From the NCBI GenBank assembly GCA_051656605.1, contig JBOGCF010000056.1, forward strand, positions 62,001-126,000: DNA of 64,000 bases. Reading direction: 5' to 3'. Of this stretch, positions 16,818 through 25,059 are shown piece by piece. The notes under the pieces were generated by a model. That model ran no database searches. It was not told the DNA's origin and was given only the letters and a program-made list of their open reading frames with translations. The position numbers and the translations under genes were made by a program. Every line of letters starts with the position of its first letter. Position 1 is the first letter of the stretch. This DNA comes from UBA12018 sp051656605 (GTDB taxonomy: Bacteria > Bacteroidota > Bacteroidia > Bacteroidales > CAMTPD01).

Positions 16818-17909
16818 TTAGTTGAAGTTGATTTTGGAGAGATCAATACTAATGATCGACGGATTGTTGTCTTGCGCGGCAAGGTCACTATCGGGCAAGT
16901 AGCCCAGAAAGTATAGCTGGTTGTCGGCCGTTAGAATTTGAGGGGCAGTAAGATAGGATTGCTGTAAAGCTTCGTCGTCTTGCTTGATCAGTAAGTTCTT
17001 ATTTGCAGCTTTATCAAAGATCCAGTGGTAGATACCTATGTTTTTGCTTGGTGCAGGTGGGTATTCTGCAATTTGGAAGTAAGCGTAGTTGTCGTTTTCC
17101 AAGTAGTTCTTGATCGAAGCGTAATGTTTGGATCGTAAGAATGGAATTAAATCCATCGGATCGGCTGGAAAGGCCGACTTATCAAGAGCCAGGTCTTTGA
17201 AGTTGATTGCATAAGCCTTTGCAATCTCTCCGTCTTTTATTTGATAGACTGTGTCGTTAAATCCTTCTACAAATGTGGTGATTGCACCATTCTTTTTCAG
17301 GTTGTCAAATCCCCATGGCAGAATAGTTTCGTCTGCCGGCAAACGTTGATCAAGCGGCTTCATCGCGGCGTCGAACTTTTTAAGTTTGTCGGGATTGTAG
17401 GTTTTGTTGTTTCCCGAGTAGAACCAGTAGTTACCGTCGGTATCGATGCAGAAAGAGAATGCCGGAAAAGGCGTTGATCTTTTGTCGATAAAACTGCCGT
17501 CGTAGTTGTACTTGTATATTTCGCTCGCGCCCAGTAGCGAAATCGTCTTAGTGACAGGGTCTACGCAAATATCAGTCAGTTCGGCATATTCGCCGGGACC
17601 GTTTCCTACTGCGCCTATTTTGTTTAGGTATTTTCCATTTTTACTAAAGCGCAAAATCGAGCTCGGTTCTCTGCGGGGAAAGATAAAGAAATCGCCGTCC
17701 ATGCCAAAGGTGGCGAAGCTGGAGAAAAGGCTCTCGTCGATTGTTTCCAAGGGAACGCTTTGCAAGTCTTTACCAAAGTTGGTATTGCTCATCGGAACTG
17801 CGTTTTCGGGAAGAAACGTCAATGCGGGTTTTTCTTCACTGGTCTTGTTACATCCGCTTAGTGCGAATCCTGCTATTACAACAAGCAGGAGTAGATTGAT
17901 TTTATTCAT
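16818..17909 (-). CDS. 6-bladed beta-propeller lipoprotein (BF3164-like)
   Basis: A 363-residue lipoprotein with lipobox GFALSGCNK (Cys about residue 20). The mature protein has the spaced blade motifs of the Bacteroidetes 6-bladed propeller family: ILRFSKNGKYLNKIG followed by GNGPGEYAELTDICVD, then IYKYNYDGSFIDKR and further blades. The GxGPGEY signature after the first strand pair is diagnostic. Members often sit near transporters or regulators and probably bind a ligand or peptide on the outer-membrane side, but no activity is established. It appears to be a single-gene unit with its own hairpin. Confidence 0.85.
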   Translation of the reverse strand: MNKINLLLLVVIAGFALSGCNKTSEEKPALTFLPENAVPMSNTNFGKDLQSVPLETIDESLFSSFATFGMDGDFFIFPRREPSSILRFSKNGKYLNKIGAVGNGPGEYAELTDICVDPVTKTISLLGASEIYKYNYDGSFIDKRSTPFPAFSFCIDTDGNYWFYSGNNKTYNPDKLKKFDAAMKPLDQRLPADETILPWGFDNLKKNGAITTFVEGFNDTVYQIKDGEIAKAYAINFKDLALDKSAFPADPMDLIPFLRSKHYASIKNYLENDNYAYFQIAEYPPAPSKNIGIYHWIFDKAANKNLLIKQDDEALQQSYLTAPQILTADNQLYFLGYLPDSDLAAQDNNPSIISIDLSKINFN

Positions 17910-18075
17910 ACTTGGTATTTAGAATTGTGTGTGTTTCGGGTATAAATGTAATGTTATTTTTCATTTTCTATTCTTTCTTTCGGATGAATAGTCCTTTTTT
18001 TAGTGTGGAGAAGCGCGTGATAAAATGTACGAGGAGTAGTACGGACATGAGGAGTCCGAGTTTATAATGCCATAG

Positions 18076-18249
18076 TCCGACGGGCGAATCGGATTCTTGC
18101 TCGTCGAAGCGCAGATCATGTTGAAGCATTCTTCGCAAACGGTGCAGGAGATTTCGGATGCGTTGCACTTTTGCGATGCGTCTGCTTTTGGAAAGTTTTT
18201 TAAAGTGCAGACGGGTATAACGCCTGCACAGTATAGAAAAAAAGGATAA
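18076..18249 (+). pseudogene. C-terminal remnant of an AraC-family regulator
   Basis: In frame with the TAA at 18247-18249, the plus strand encodes about 57 residues that match the second helix-turn-helix of AraC/XylS regulators: LLVEAQIMLKHS, then TVQEISDALHF, SAFGKFFKV and the closing TGITPAQYRKK. In the same frame a TAG stands at 18073-18075 and no start codon or remaining HTH and ligand domains are found upstream, so only the tail of a longer gene survives. Its last codons overlap the left arm of the ald terminator. Confidence 0.8.
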
Positions 18250-18270
18250 GCCGTGATTGACTTATCCTTT
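18236..18270 (-). terminator. Intrinsic terminator of ald
   Basis: AAAGGATAAG (18241-18250) and CTTATCCTTT (18261-18270) form a perfect 10-bp stem with a 10-nt loop. On the minus strand the stem is followed by a U-run, 6 bp past the ald stop. Confidence 0.85.
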
Positions 18271-18276
18271 CGTGCT

Positions 18277-19383
18277 TTATAATGTAATTGGTGAGAAGGG
18301 TAAATTGAAGGCTTCGGCCACAGCTTTATAAACAATCTTTCCGTTTACAATGTTGAGTCCGAGTGCTAAATCGGGATGTTGTTTGCAGGCTTGTTCCCAA
18401 CCGAGATCTGCCAACAATAAGGCATAAGGCAAGGTTGAGTTGGTCAATGCCTTGGTCGAGGTGAACGGTACGGCTCCCGGAATGTTGGCAACGCAATAGT
18501 GTACAATGCCGTCTACGTCATAGATGGGTTGTGCGTGCGTTGTGGGGTGGGAGGTTTCGAAGCAGCCGCCTTGGTCGATGGCTACGTCTACGAGTACGCT
18601 TCCTTTTTTGAGTTTGCCTAGCATGGCACGCGTGATCAAATGCGGTGCTTTTGCTCCCGGAATAAGTACGGCGCCGATTACCAAGTCTGTTTGGGGCAGT
18701 TCGGCTTCGATGTTATAGGTCGAGGAGTAAAGTGTTTTTACATTCTTGGGCATGATTTCGTCGAGGTAGCGCAAACGAGGTAAAGAGATATCGGCAATGG
18801 TAACGTCGGCTCCCATTCCGGCTGCCATAAATGCGGCGTTGATACCTACGATGCCTCCGCCCAAGATCAATACCTTTGCGGGTTTTACTCCGGGAACTCC
18901 GCCGAGTAAGATGCCTTTGCCTCCTTGCGGTTTCTCAAGAAAGCGTGCTCCTTCTTGTATCGACATTCTGCCGGCTACTTCCGACATGGGAACGAGTAGC
19001 GGCAATGAACGATCTGTTTTCTCTACGGTTTCGTATGCCAAACACACGGCGCCGCGCTCGATCATGGCACGTGTTAGTTTTTCGTCGGATGCAAAGTGGA
19101 AGTAGGTGAATAGTAACTGGTTTCTCCTGATGAGCTGATACTCGGGCTCGATGGGCTCTTTTACTTTCACGATCATCTCGGCAATTGCATAGACGGCTTC
19201 GATGGTTGGTAATAGTTCGGCTCCGGCTTTGATGTATTCGTCGTCGGGGAATCCACTGTTTATACCTGCTGTGGCTTGTACGTATACTTTATGTCCGCGT
19301 TTGGTAAGCTCGTGTGCTCCGGCAGGGGTAAGGCCTACCCGGTTTTCATTGTTCTTGATTTCTTTCGGTACTCCGATTATCAT
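18277..19383 (-). CDS. ald: Alanine dehydrogenase
   Basis: Catalyses reversible NAD-dependent oxidative deamination of L-alanine to pyruvate and ammonia in the cytosol. The 368-residue protein opens with the family start MIIGVPKEIKNNENRVGLTP, has the substrate-site Lys and Arg region near the N-terminus, the His of FTYFHFAS (catalytic His region near residue 96), and the Rossmann motif VLILGGGIVGINAAFMAAGMGADVTIAD around residues 168-195. The C-terminal IVNGKIVYKAVAEAF is also typical. Length is normal (about 370). A related transhydrogenase alpha subunit is excluded by length and this start. It stands alone, with its own terminator. Confidence 0.95.
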   Translation of the reverse strand: MIIGVPKEIKNNENRVGLTPAGAHELTKRGHKVYVQATAGINSGFPDDEYIKAGAELLPTIEAVYAIAEMIVKVKEPIEPEYQLIRRNQLLFTYFHFASDEKLTRAMIERGAVCLAYETVEKTDRSLPLLVPMSEVAGRMSIQEGARFLEKPQGGKGILLGGVPGVKPAKVLILGGGIVGINAAFMAAGMGADVTIADISLPRLRYLDEIMPKNVKTLYSSTYNIEAELPQTDLVIGAVLIPGAKAPHLITRAMLGKLKKGSVLVDVAIDQGGCFETSHPTTHAQPIYDVDGIVHYCVANIPGAVPFTSTKALTNSTLPYALLLADLGWEQACKQHPDLALGLNIVNGKIVYKAVAEAFNLPFSPITL

Positions 19384-19455
19384 AATAGTAGGTATTAAAA
19401 TGGTTTGTGCTAAAGATAATTATTTCTTGAAAAACACCATGTTTCAGATGTATTT

Positions 19456-19881
19456 TTATTGGGTTTCTTCGTTCCGGTTTCTTTTCTTCGATTTCTTGCT
19501 ATAATCAAGGGTGCGGATAATGTAAGCTGCGATGAAGATTTCGAGCAGACTGAGCGGTATGGCGAATATCAAGGTGCTGTAGGGTAAAACGTTGAGATTG
19601 CCAATGGTTATCCACATCATCACGAAAGCTAAAAGCCATGTGAGTAATGTGGTTTGCAAAAGATTGAAGCGCTTTTGTATAATGTAAATGGCGAGTGCCA
19701 GACAAAACGACCACACGCACCACATGATGTTGTTGAGGGTAGAGGATGGAAAGAGTAGACCGAGTTGCTCATAATATTGATTCCAATTGGTTTGTAGAAT
19801 CAGGTTGTTTCGTACAAACTCGGATACGCTGATCCAAGCAGTGGCAAGTAGTAAAATACCGATGATTTTGTATGGCTTCAT
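19456..19881 (-). CDS. Four-helix membrane protein of unknown function
   Basis: A 141-residue integral membrane protein. Four hydrophobic segments are visible: residues about 5-22, 47-68 (IMWCVWSFCLALAIYII), 76-95 (TLLTWLLAFVMMWITI) and 100-122, followed by a strongly basic tail KKSKKRNRNEE that predicts a cytoplasmic C-terminus. No family is recognised. It lies 72 bp upstream of ald on the same strand and 160 bp downstream of the secA end, so it may be a monocistronic gene or share a message with ald. Confidence 0.7.
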   Translation of the reverse strand: MKPYKIIGILLLATAWISVSEFVRNNLILQTNWNQYYEQLGLLFPSSTLNNIMWCVWSFCLALAIYIIQKRFNLLQTTLLTWLLAFVMMWITIGNLNVLPYSTLIFAIPLSLLEIFIAAYIIRTLDYSKKSKKRNRNEETQ

Positions 19882-19966
19882 AGTGCATCGTGTTTTGTTC
19901 GTTAAAACGGATAATTCGCGTTATAATAAGAACAGTTGCTTTTTGTAAGATGTTTGTGCGGGGAAT

Positions 19967-20002
19967 AAAAAAAGCGGATCTTCCGATTGGAAGACCCGCT
20001 TT
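19967..20002 (-). terminator. Intrinsic terminator of secA
   Basis: AAAGCGGATCTTCC (19971-19984) pairs with GGAAGACCCGCTTT (19989-20002), with one A/C mismatch (19978/19995) and a 4-nt loop. The minus strand then runs into seven U. It is 38 bp past the secA stop. Confidence 0.9.
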
Positions 20003-20040
20003 GATATGAGGTTGTTTGTTTTTACTTCTCAGCAGAAGGA

Positions 20041-23000
20041 TTACAAACCTTGACCGTGGCAGTTTTTGTATTTCTTGCCGCTACCACATGGGCAAAGGTC
20101 GTTGCGTCCTGCATGTTTTTCAGCTTTTACCGGCTCTTGTTTTTGAGGTTGAGCTTCGCCTTGTGCGTTGAGCTCTTCTTTTTGAGTGCGGTATTTGCTA
20201 TAATCTTGATGCTCTTCTACAGCTTCGGTAACAGGAATTGCTTGTTGCGGTTCGCTTGCTACTTCTTCTGCTTGCTGTACTTCTTGTGCAGGTTGTTCTT
20301 CACGTACCGGAATCTGACCTCTTGTAAGAATTGCTACAGCTTTGCGGTTCATCGTTTCGATCATGCTTTTGAACAAGCTAAACGACTCTAGTTTGTAGAT
20401 CAACAATGGATCTTTGTTTTCGTAGCTTGCATTTTGTACCGAATGACGCAGTTCGTCCATTTCACGAAGGTGTTCTTTCCATGATTCGTCGATCGTGTGT
20501 AGAACTACTGACTTCTGGAATGCTTTAACGATCTCTTTTGATTTCGTTTCGTATGCTGCTTTCAAGTTACATGATACGTTGTACATGCGCTTGCCGTCTG
20601 TTACCGGTACAAGGATGTTTTCGTACATAGCACCTTGGTGTTCGAATACTTGTTGGATTACCGGATTCGCTACCTCAGTCATACGTTTCATACGGCGTTT
20701 GTATGTTTCGTTTGTAACTTCGAATAGTTTGTCGGTAAGTGCGTTTGCTTTCATAGAAAGGAATTCTTCTTTGGTAACAGGACATTCTTCTGCGAATACC
20801 TTGTATACGTCCATCTTGAATCCTTCATAATCTTGCATGTCGTGATGTGTTTCTACAACAGCTTTTGCTGTGTCGTACATCATATTAAGTACGTCTAGTC
20901 CGATACGTTCTCCCATTAGGGCGTGGCGGCGACGTGTATAAACTACTTCACGTTGTGAGTTCATGATATCATCGTACTCCAACAAACGTTTACGGATACC
21001 GAAGTTGTTTTCTTCTACTTTCTTCTGTGCTCTTTCTACCGATTTGCTAAGCATGTTGTGTTCCAATACTTCGCCTTCTTCAAAGCCTAGTTTGTCCATC
21101 AATGCCGCAATCTTATCCGATGCGAACAAACGCATCAAATCGTCTTCAAGCGAGATGTAGAATACAGAAGAACCCGGGTCTCCCTGACGTCCTGCACGAC
21201 CACGCAACTGACGGTCTACACGACGAGATTCGTGACGCTCTGTACCGATGATGGCAAGACCACCTGCGTCTTTTACTTCTTTTGGAAGCTTGATGTCGGT
21301 ACCACGACCGGCCATATTGGTTGCGATTGTTACCGCGCCCGGCTTACCTGCCAATGCTACGACTTCTGCTTCACGTTGGTGAAGTTTCGCGTTCAATACG
21401 TTGTGTGGAATTTTGCGTAGTGTAAGCATACGACCGATAAGCTCAGAGATTTCTACCGAAGTAGTACCTACAAGTACCGGACGGCCTTGTGCTACCAAAC
21501 GATCTACCTCTTCGATAACGGCTGCGTATTTTTCACGTTTTGTTTTGTAAATACGGTCGTTAAGGTCTTTACGTTGGATAGGACGGTTGGTTGGGATTAC
21601 CACTACGTCTAGTTTATAGATGTCCCAGAACTCTCCTGCTTCTGTTTCTGCTGTACCTGTCATACCCGAAAGTTTGTGGTACATACGGAAATAGTTCTGA
21701 AGTGTTACTGTTGCAAATGTTTGTGTTGCTGCTTCTACCGTAACGCGTTCTTTTGCTTCGATCGCTTGGTGAAGACCGTCTGAATAACGACGACCATCCA
21801 TGATACGACCTGTTTGCTCGTCAACGATCATAACCTTGTTGTTCATCACTACGTATTCGTCGTCTTTTTCGAATAGTGTGTATGCTTTCAACAATTGGTT
21901 TACGGTGTGTACGCGTTCTGATTTAACGGCGTAGTTGGCAAGTAGTGCATCTTTCTTCGCTGCCTTTTCTTCGTCTGTCAAACCTTCATTTTCTAGTTCT
22001 GAAAGCTGACCTGCAATATCCGGTAATACGAAGAAGTGTGCGTCGTCAGACTTACCTGTAAGCAAGTCGATACCTTTATCTGTAAGTTCGATGCTGTTGT
22101 TTTTCTCGTCGATTACGTAGAAAAGATCATCGGTAACAAGGTGCATGTTGCGCATGTTTTCAGCCATGTAAGTAGACTCTGTCTTCAACATGGTTGCTTT
22201 GATACCTGGTTCGCTTAGGAACTTGATCAATGGTTTGTTCTTTGGATTACCTTTGAACGTACGGAACAACAACAATGCGCCTTCTTCTTTCTCTTTCGAA
22301 TCTGAAGAGTTTAGTTTTGCTTTTGCTTCGGTAAGTAGTTTTTGGCAAAGTGCTTTTTGTGCGTTTACCACTACTTCTACGTTAGGGCAGAACATTTCAT
22401 ACATTTGATCGTCGCCTTTTGGAACCGGACCAGAGATGATAAGTGGTGTACGTGCATCGTCAATCAATACTGAGTCGACCTCATCGACAATGGTATAGTT
22501 GTGTTTGCGTTGTACAAGATCGGCTGGACTTGTTGCCATGTTGTCGCGCAAGTAGTCGAAACCGAATTCATTGTTTGTACCGAATGTAATGTCGGCGTTG
22601 TATGCTTTGCGACGTGCGTCTGAGTTTGGTTGGTGTTTGTCGATACAGTCTACAGATAAACCGTGGAACATGTAAAGTGGCCCCATCCATTCCGAGTCAC
22701 GTTTTGAAAGGTAATCATTTACTGTTACCACGTGTACACCGTTGCGGGTAAGTGCATTCAAGAATACCGGAAGGGTAGCTACAAGAGTTTTACCTTCACC
22801 GGTTGCCATTTCTGCAATTTTACCTTTGTGTAGTACGGTACCACCGATAAGCTGTACATCGTAGTGTACCATGTCCCAAGTAACTTGGTTACCACCGGCT
22901 GTCCATGTGTTTTTGAAAATTGCGTCGTCGCCGTCGATGGTTACGAAGTCGTAACGTGTTGCAAGTTCGCGGTCAAAGTCTGTTGCTTTTACACGAATCT

Positions 23001-23376
23001 CAGGGTTTTGAGACAGACGACGTGCTGTATCTTTTACGATGGCAAATACCTCAGGAAGTACATTGTCAAGTACAACCTCCATCTTGTCTGTAATTTCTTT
23101 TTCGATCTTGTCGATCTCAGCCCAACGCTCTTCACGTTCGTGTAGTTCAAGCTCTTCGATGCCTTCACGAAGTGATGCGATTTTAGCTCGCTCGTCTGCT
23201 ACGTAGTCTTGAATTTCTTGTTTGATTTCGTCGATACGTTGACGGATTTGGTCGTGAGAAAGTGATTCTAACGATGGGTAGATTGCTTTGATCTTTTCAA
23301 GATACGGTTCAATTTCTCTTAGGTCGCGCTGTGACTTGTTGCCAAACAGCTTCATCATGAATTCGGTAAATCCCAT
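20041..23376 (-). CDS. secA: Preprotein translocase ATPase SecA
   Basis: Motor of the Sec pathway, driving unfolded secretory proteins through SecYEG by ATP hydrolysis. Its 1,111 residues exceed E. coli SecA (901) because of an extended N-terminal coiled-coil and an insertion in the first ATPase domain, both common in Bacteroidetes. Visible motifs: Walker A in MATGEGKT (about 190-197), the DEAD-like IVDEVDSVLIDDARTPLIISG, the second nucleotide-domain motifs GTTSVE, NMAGRGTDI and QLRGRAGRQGDPGSS, and a C-terminal SEC-C zinc-binding tail CPCGSGKKYKNCHG that binds SecB or the ribosome in other bacteria. It is transcribed alone. Confidence 0.98.
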   Translation of the reverse strand: MGFTEFMMKLFGNKSQRDLREIEPYLEKIKAIYPSLESLSHDQIRQRIDEIKQEIQDYVADERAKIASLREGIEELELHEREERWAEIDKIEKEITDKMEVVLDNVLPEVFAIVKDTARRLSQNPEIRVKATDFDRELATRYDFVTIDGDDAIFKNTWTAGGNQVTWDMVHYDVQLIGGTVLHKGKIAEMATGEGKTLVATLPVFLNALTRNGVHVVTVNDYLSKRDSEWMGPLYMFHGLSVDCIDKHQPNSDARRKAYNADITFGTNNEFGFDYLRDNMATSPADLVQRKHNYTIVDEVDSVLIDDARTPLIISGPVPKGDDQMYEMFCPNVEVVVNAQKALCQKLLTEAKAKLNSSDSKEKEEGALLLFRTFKGNPKNKPLIKFLSEPGIKATMLKTESTYMAENMRNMHLVTDDLFYVIDEKNNSIELTDKGIDLLTGKSDDAHFFVLPDIAGQLSELENEGLTDEEKAAKKDALLANYAVKSERVHTVNQLLKAYTLFEKDDEYVVMNNKVMIVDEQTGRIMDGRRYSDGLHQAIEAKERVTVEAATQTFATVTLQNYFRMYHKLSGMTGTAETEAGEFWDIYKLDVVVIPTNRPIQRKDLNDRIYKTKREKYAAVIEEVDRLVAQGRPVLVGTTSVEISELIGRMLTLRKIPHNVLNAKLHQREAEVVALAGKPGAVTIATNMAGRGTDIKLPKEVKDAGGLAIIGTERHESRRVDRQLRGRAGRQGDPGSSVFYISLEDDLMRLFASDKIAALMDKLGFEEGEVLEHNMLSKSVERAQKKVEENNFGIRKRLLEYDDIMNSQREVVYTRRRHALMGERIGLDVLNMMYDTAKAVVETHHDMQDYEGFKMDVYKVFAEECPVTKEEFLSMKANALTDKLFEVTNETYKRRMKRMTEVANPVIQQVFEHQGAMYENILVPVTDGKRMYNVSCNLKAAYETKSKEIVKAFQKSVVLHTIDESWKEHLREMDELRHSVQNASYENKDPLLIYKLESFSLFKSMIETMNRKAVAILTRGQIPVREEQPAQEVQQAEEVASEPQQAIPVTEAVEEHQDYSKYRTQKEELNAQGEAQPQKQEPVKAEKHAGRNDLCPCGSGKKYKNCHGQGL

Positions 23377-23472
23377 TGTATGTTGTTTTATTTTTTGCGT
23401 AATGAAATGAATCAGGTAACAAATTAGCTGGTGCTATCTTTTTTTAATTGTTGCGTCGAGTCATCGTGTTTG

Positions 23473-25059
23473 TTACCTGTAATTAGAAACTTCTCGAAGC
23501 GGTAGTTTTTTGCAAGCGTTTGGGGCGCGAATACGAAGTATGTGTGTAACCGTAGGTGCTACTTCTGTTGCCTTAATTTCTCGGCGGGTTTGTTCTGCTT
23601 TGATGCCCGAACCAAGAAGTACCAAAGGTGTTGGTACGGCATAGTTCTTAACAATATTATTTGCTTTGTTAAATTCTTCGTAGTTGATGCGCCATCCCGG
23701 TTGTAGTTCGATAAGCAGGTCGCCACGTTTCAGATGGTGTGTGCCGTTAAGCATGTTGGCACTCATCTGATTCCAGTCGCCGTTTTGAAGCTCATAGCTC
23801 GTTACAACTTGTTGGATACCGGTAAACTGTTGCACAAAGTCTGCTGCTTTACGTTGCAGTTCGGCCAGATTCAGCTTTTTGTCTTCGGCTAGTTTACGGT
23901 TCAAAAAGATTTGATTGTCGTTGAATTCCTTTACCCAATCGCCTTGGCCATACGTAGCCATAAGGTACATGTTGAGTAATGCTTTGCAGCGTTTCGGATG
24001 GAATTCGCCCGCTCCGTTGGCAATGCTTTGCGTCGGATCTTCTTCGGTATGGTAATATCCGTTGCCGGTAAATACAACCAATGTATTGGCAAGACCTACA
24101 CTTTTGTCGATTGCATCGAGTAGCGACTCAATGTTTTGATCGAGTTTGCGATAGGTGTCTTGTATTTCAATCGAATAGTCTTTGTCTAATGCTTTGCGAT
24201 AGTTGCCTGCATAATAGGTTACTGCAAGGTAGTCGGGACAAGTACGTTTTCCTAGTCCGCCAAATTCGAGAAAACGTTTGGCTAGCGTCGTGACTTCGTC
24301 GTTGACAAGAGCCGACGTTTTGTAATTCAAAAAACGATTGGCGATTTTCGAATTAAAACTATACTTGAACGGTGCTTCGGTTGCGCTGTAACAAAATGCA
24401 TTGTATTGCTCGAGCGGAAGGGCCGGACTCCAAGTCATGGTTTCGGCACGTGCAGCAAGCGATTCGTTGCTGTTGTTGTATTTTTCTACGTACCAAGGTA
24501 CGTTTTTGTAGTAAGTAGTTGTTGCCCATTTCCCTTTGTAGTCGTCGATCCAAAAGGCTCCGTTTGCAGCATGTCCTGCCGAAATAATGGCACTGATGGC
24601 ATTCGGTGCAATGGAGTATACGTCGCTGTTGCCTCGAGACGCAATCTTCAGTTCATCGCCGATTGTGGATGAAAGTAGATTTTTAGGGGAAAGGTTTTCG
24701 GATGTAAAGTTGCCAAGATACTCAGGGTCGTTTAGTGCTGAGACTTCTTTCTTTTTCTCAATGTCGTACCATTGAGCAGTGGTGATTCCGTTGTAGTTGG
24801 GGTTTGATCCGGTAAACAATGTTGCCATTGTGCTACCTTCGTTTAGATTTGAGAATTCAAACAAAACGTTATCATATACCAACCCTTCGTTAAACAAGCG
24901 TTTAAAACCTCTTTGTCCGAAATAACTTTGAAAGTATTGAATGTAGTCTCCTCGCAATTGGTCTACAGTAATGCAGACAACAAGCTTGGGCGCCTTTTGC
25001 TGCGCTTCCAAATTTGTTATGGCCAGTACGGCTATAAGCGAGGTTAGTATTCGTTTCAT
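23473..25059 (-). CDS. PafA-like alkaline phosphatase superfamily protein, probably catalytically dead
   Basis: A 528-residue secreted protein (signal peptide ending about residue 20, NLEAQQKAPK). Overall it follows the PafA-type phosphodiesterase/phosphatase fold: VVCITVDQLRGDYI with the first metal Asp (D33), TGSNPNYNGITTAQWYD, GAFWIDDYKGKWATTTYY, and the C-terminal ATEVAPTVTHILRIRAPNAC. The other active-site positions are changed. The nucleophile region reads NEGSTMATLFTG with no GH motif; the DxxxH pair is N286...A290; the DH pair of TADHG is N333-G334; and the late His region reads YAVPTPLVLLG. Five of six ligands therefore appear lost. It is translationally coupled to the upstream DUF4105 gene. 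It probably acts as a binding or structural pseudoenzyme. Confidence 0.85.
   Translation of the reverse strand: MKRILTSLIAVLAITNLEAQQKAPKLVVCITVDQLRGDYIQYFQSYFGQRGFKRLFNEGLVYDNVLFEFSNLNEGSTMATLFTGSNPNYNGITTAQWYDIEKKKEVSALNDPEYLGNFTSENLSPKNLLSSTIGDELKIASRGNSDVYSIAPNAISAIISAGHAANGAFWIDDYKGKWATTTYYKNVPWYVEKYNNSNESLAARAETMTWSPALPLEQYNAFCYSATEAPFKYSFNSKIANRFLNYKTSALVNDEVTTLAKRFLEFGGLGKRTCPDYLAVTYYAGNYRKALDKDYSIEIQDTYRKLDQNIESLLDAIDKSVGLANTLVVFTGNGYYHTEEDPTQSIANGAGEFHPKRCKALLNMYLMATYGQGDWVKEFNDNQIFLNRKLAEDKKLNLAELQRKAADFVQQFTGIQQVVTSYELQNGDWNQMSANMLNGTHHLKRGDLLIELQPGWRINYEEFNKANNIVKNYAVPTPLVLLGSGIKAEQTRREIKATEVAPTVTHILRIRAPNACKKLPLREVSNYR

Larger units (their letters stand above)
17910..18276. other. 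Intergenic stretch with a regulator remnant
   Basis: Between the propeller lipoprotein gene and ald there is no intact gene. The left 150 bp shows nothing beyond an AT-rich leader for the propeller gene. The right part is the AraC-type remnant and the ald terminator listed separately. A minus-strand frame of 66 codons (17968-18168) overlaps the remnant and has a hydrophobic run, but nothing supports it as a gene. Confidence 0.6.

Noticed and set aside
17968..18168. 66-codon minus-strand frame with a hydrophobic run beside the propeller lipoprotein gene
   Set aside because: It overlaps the plus-strand AraC remnant, has no family likeness, and its N-terminal half is an antisense reading of that remnant.
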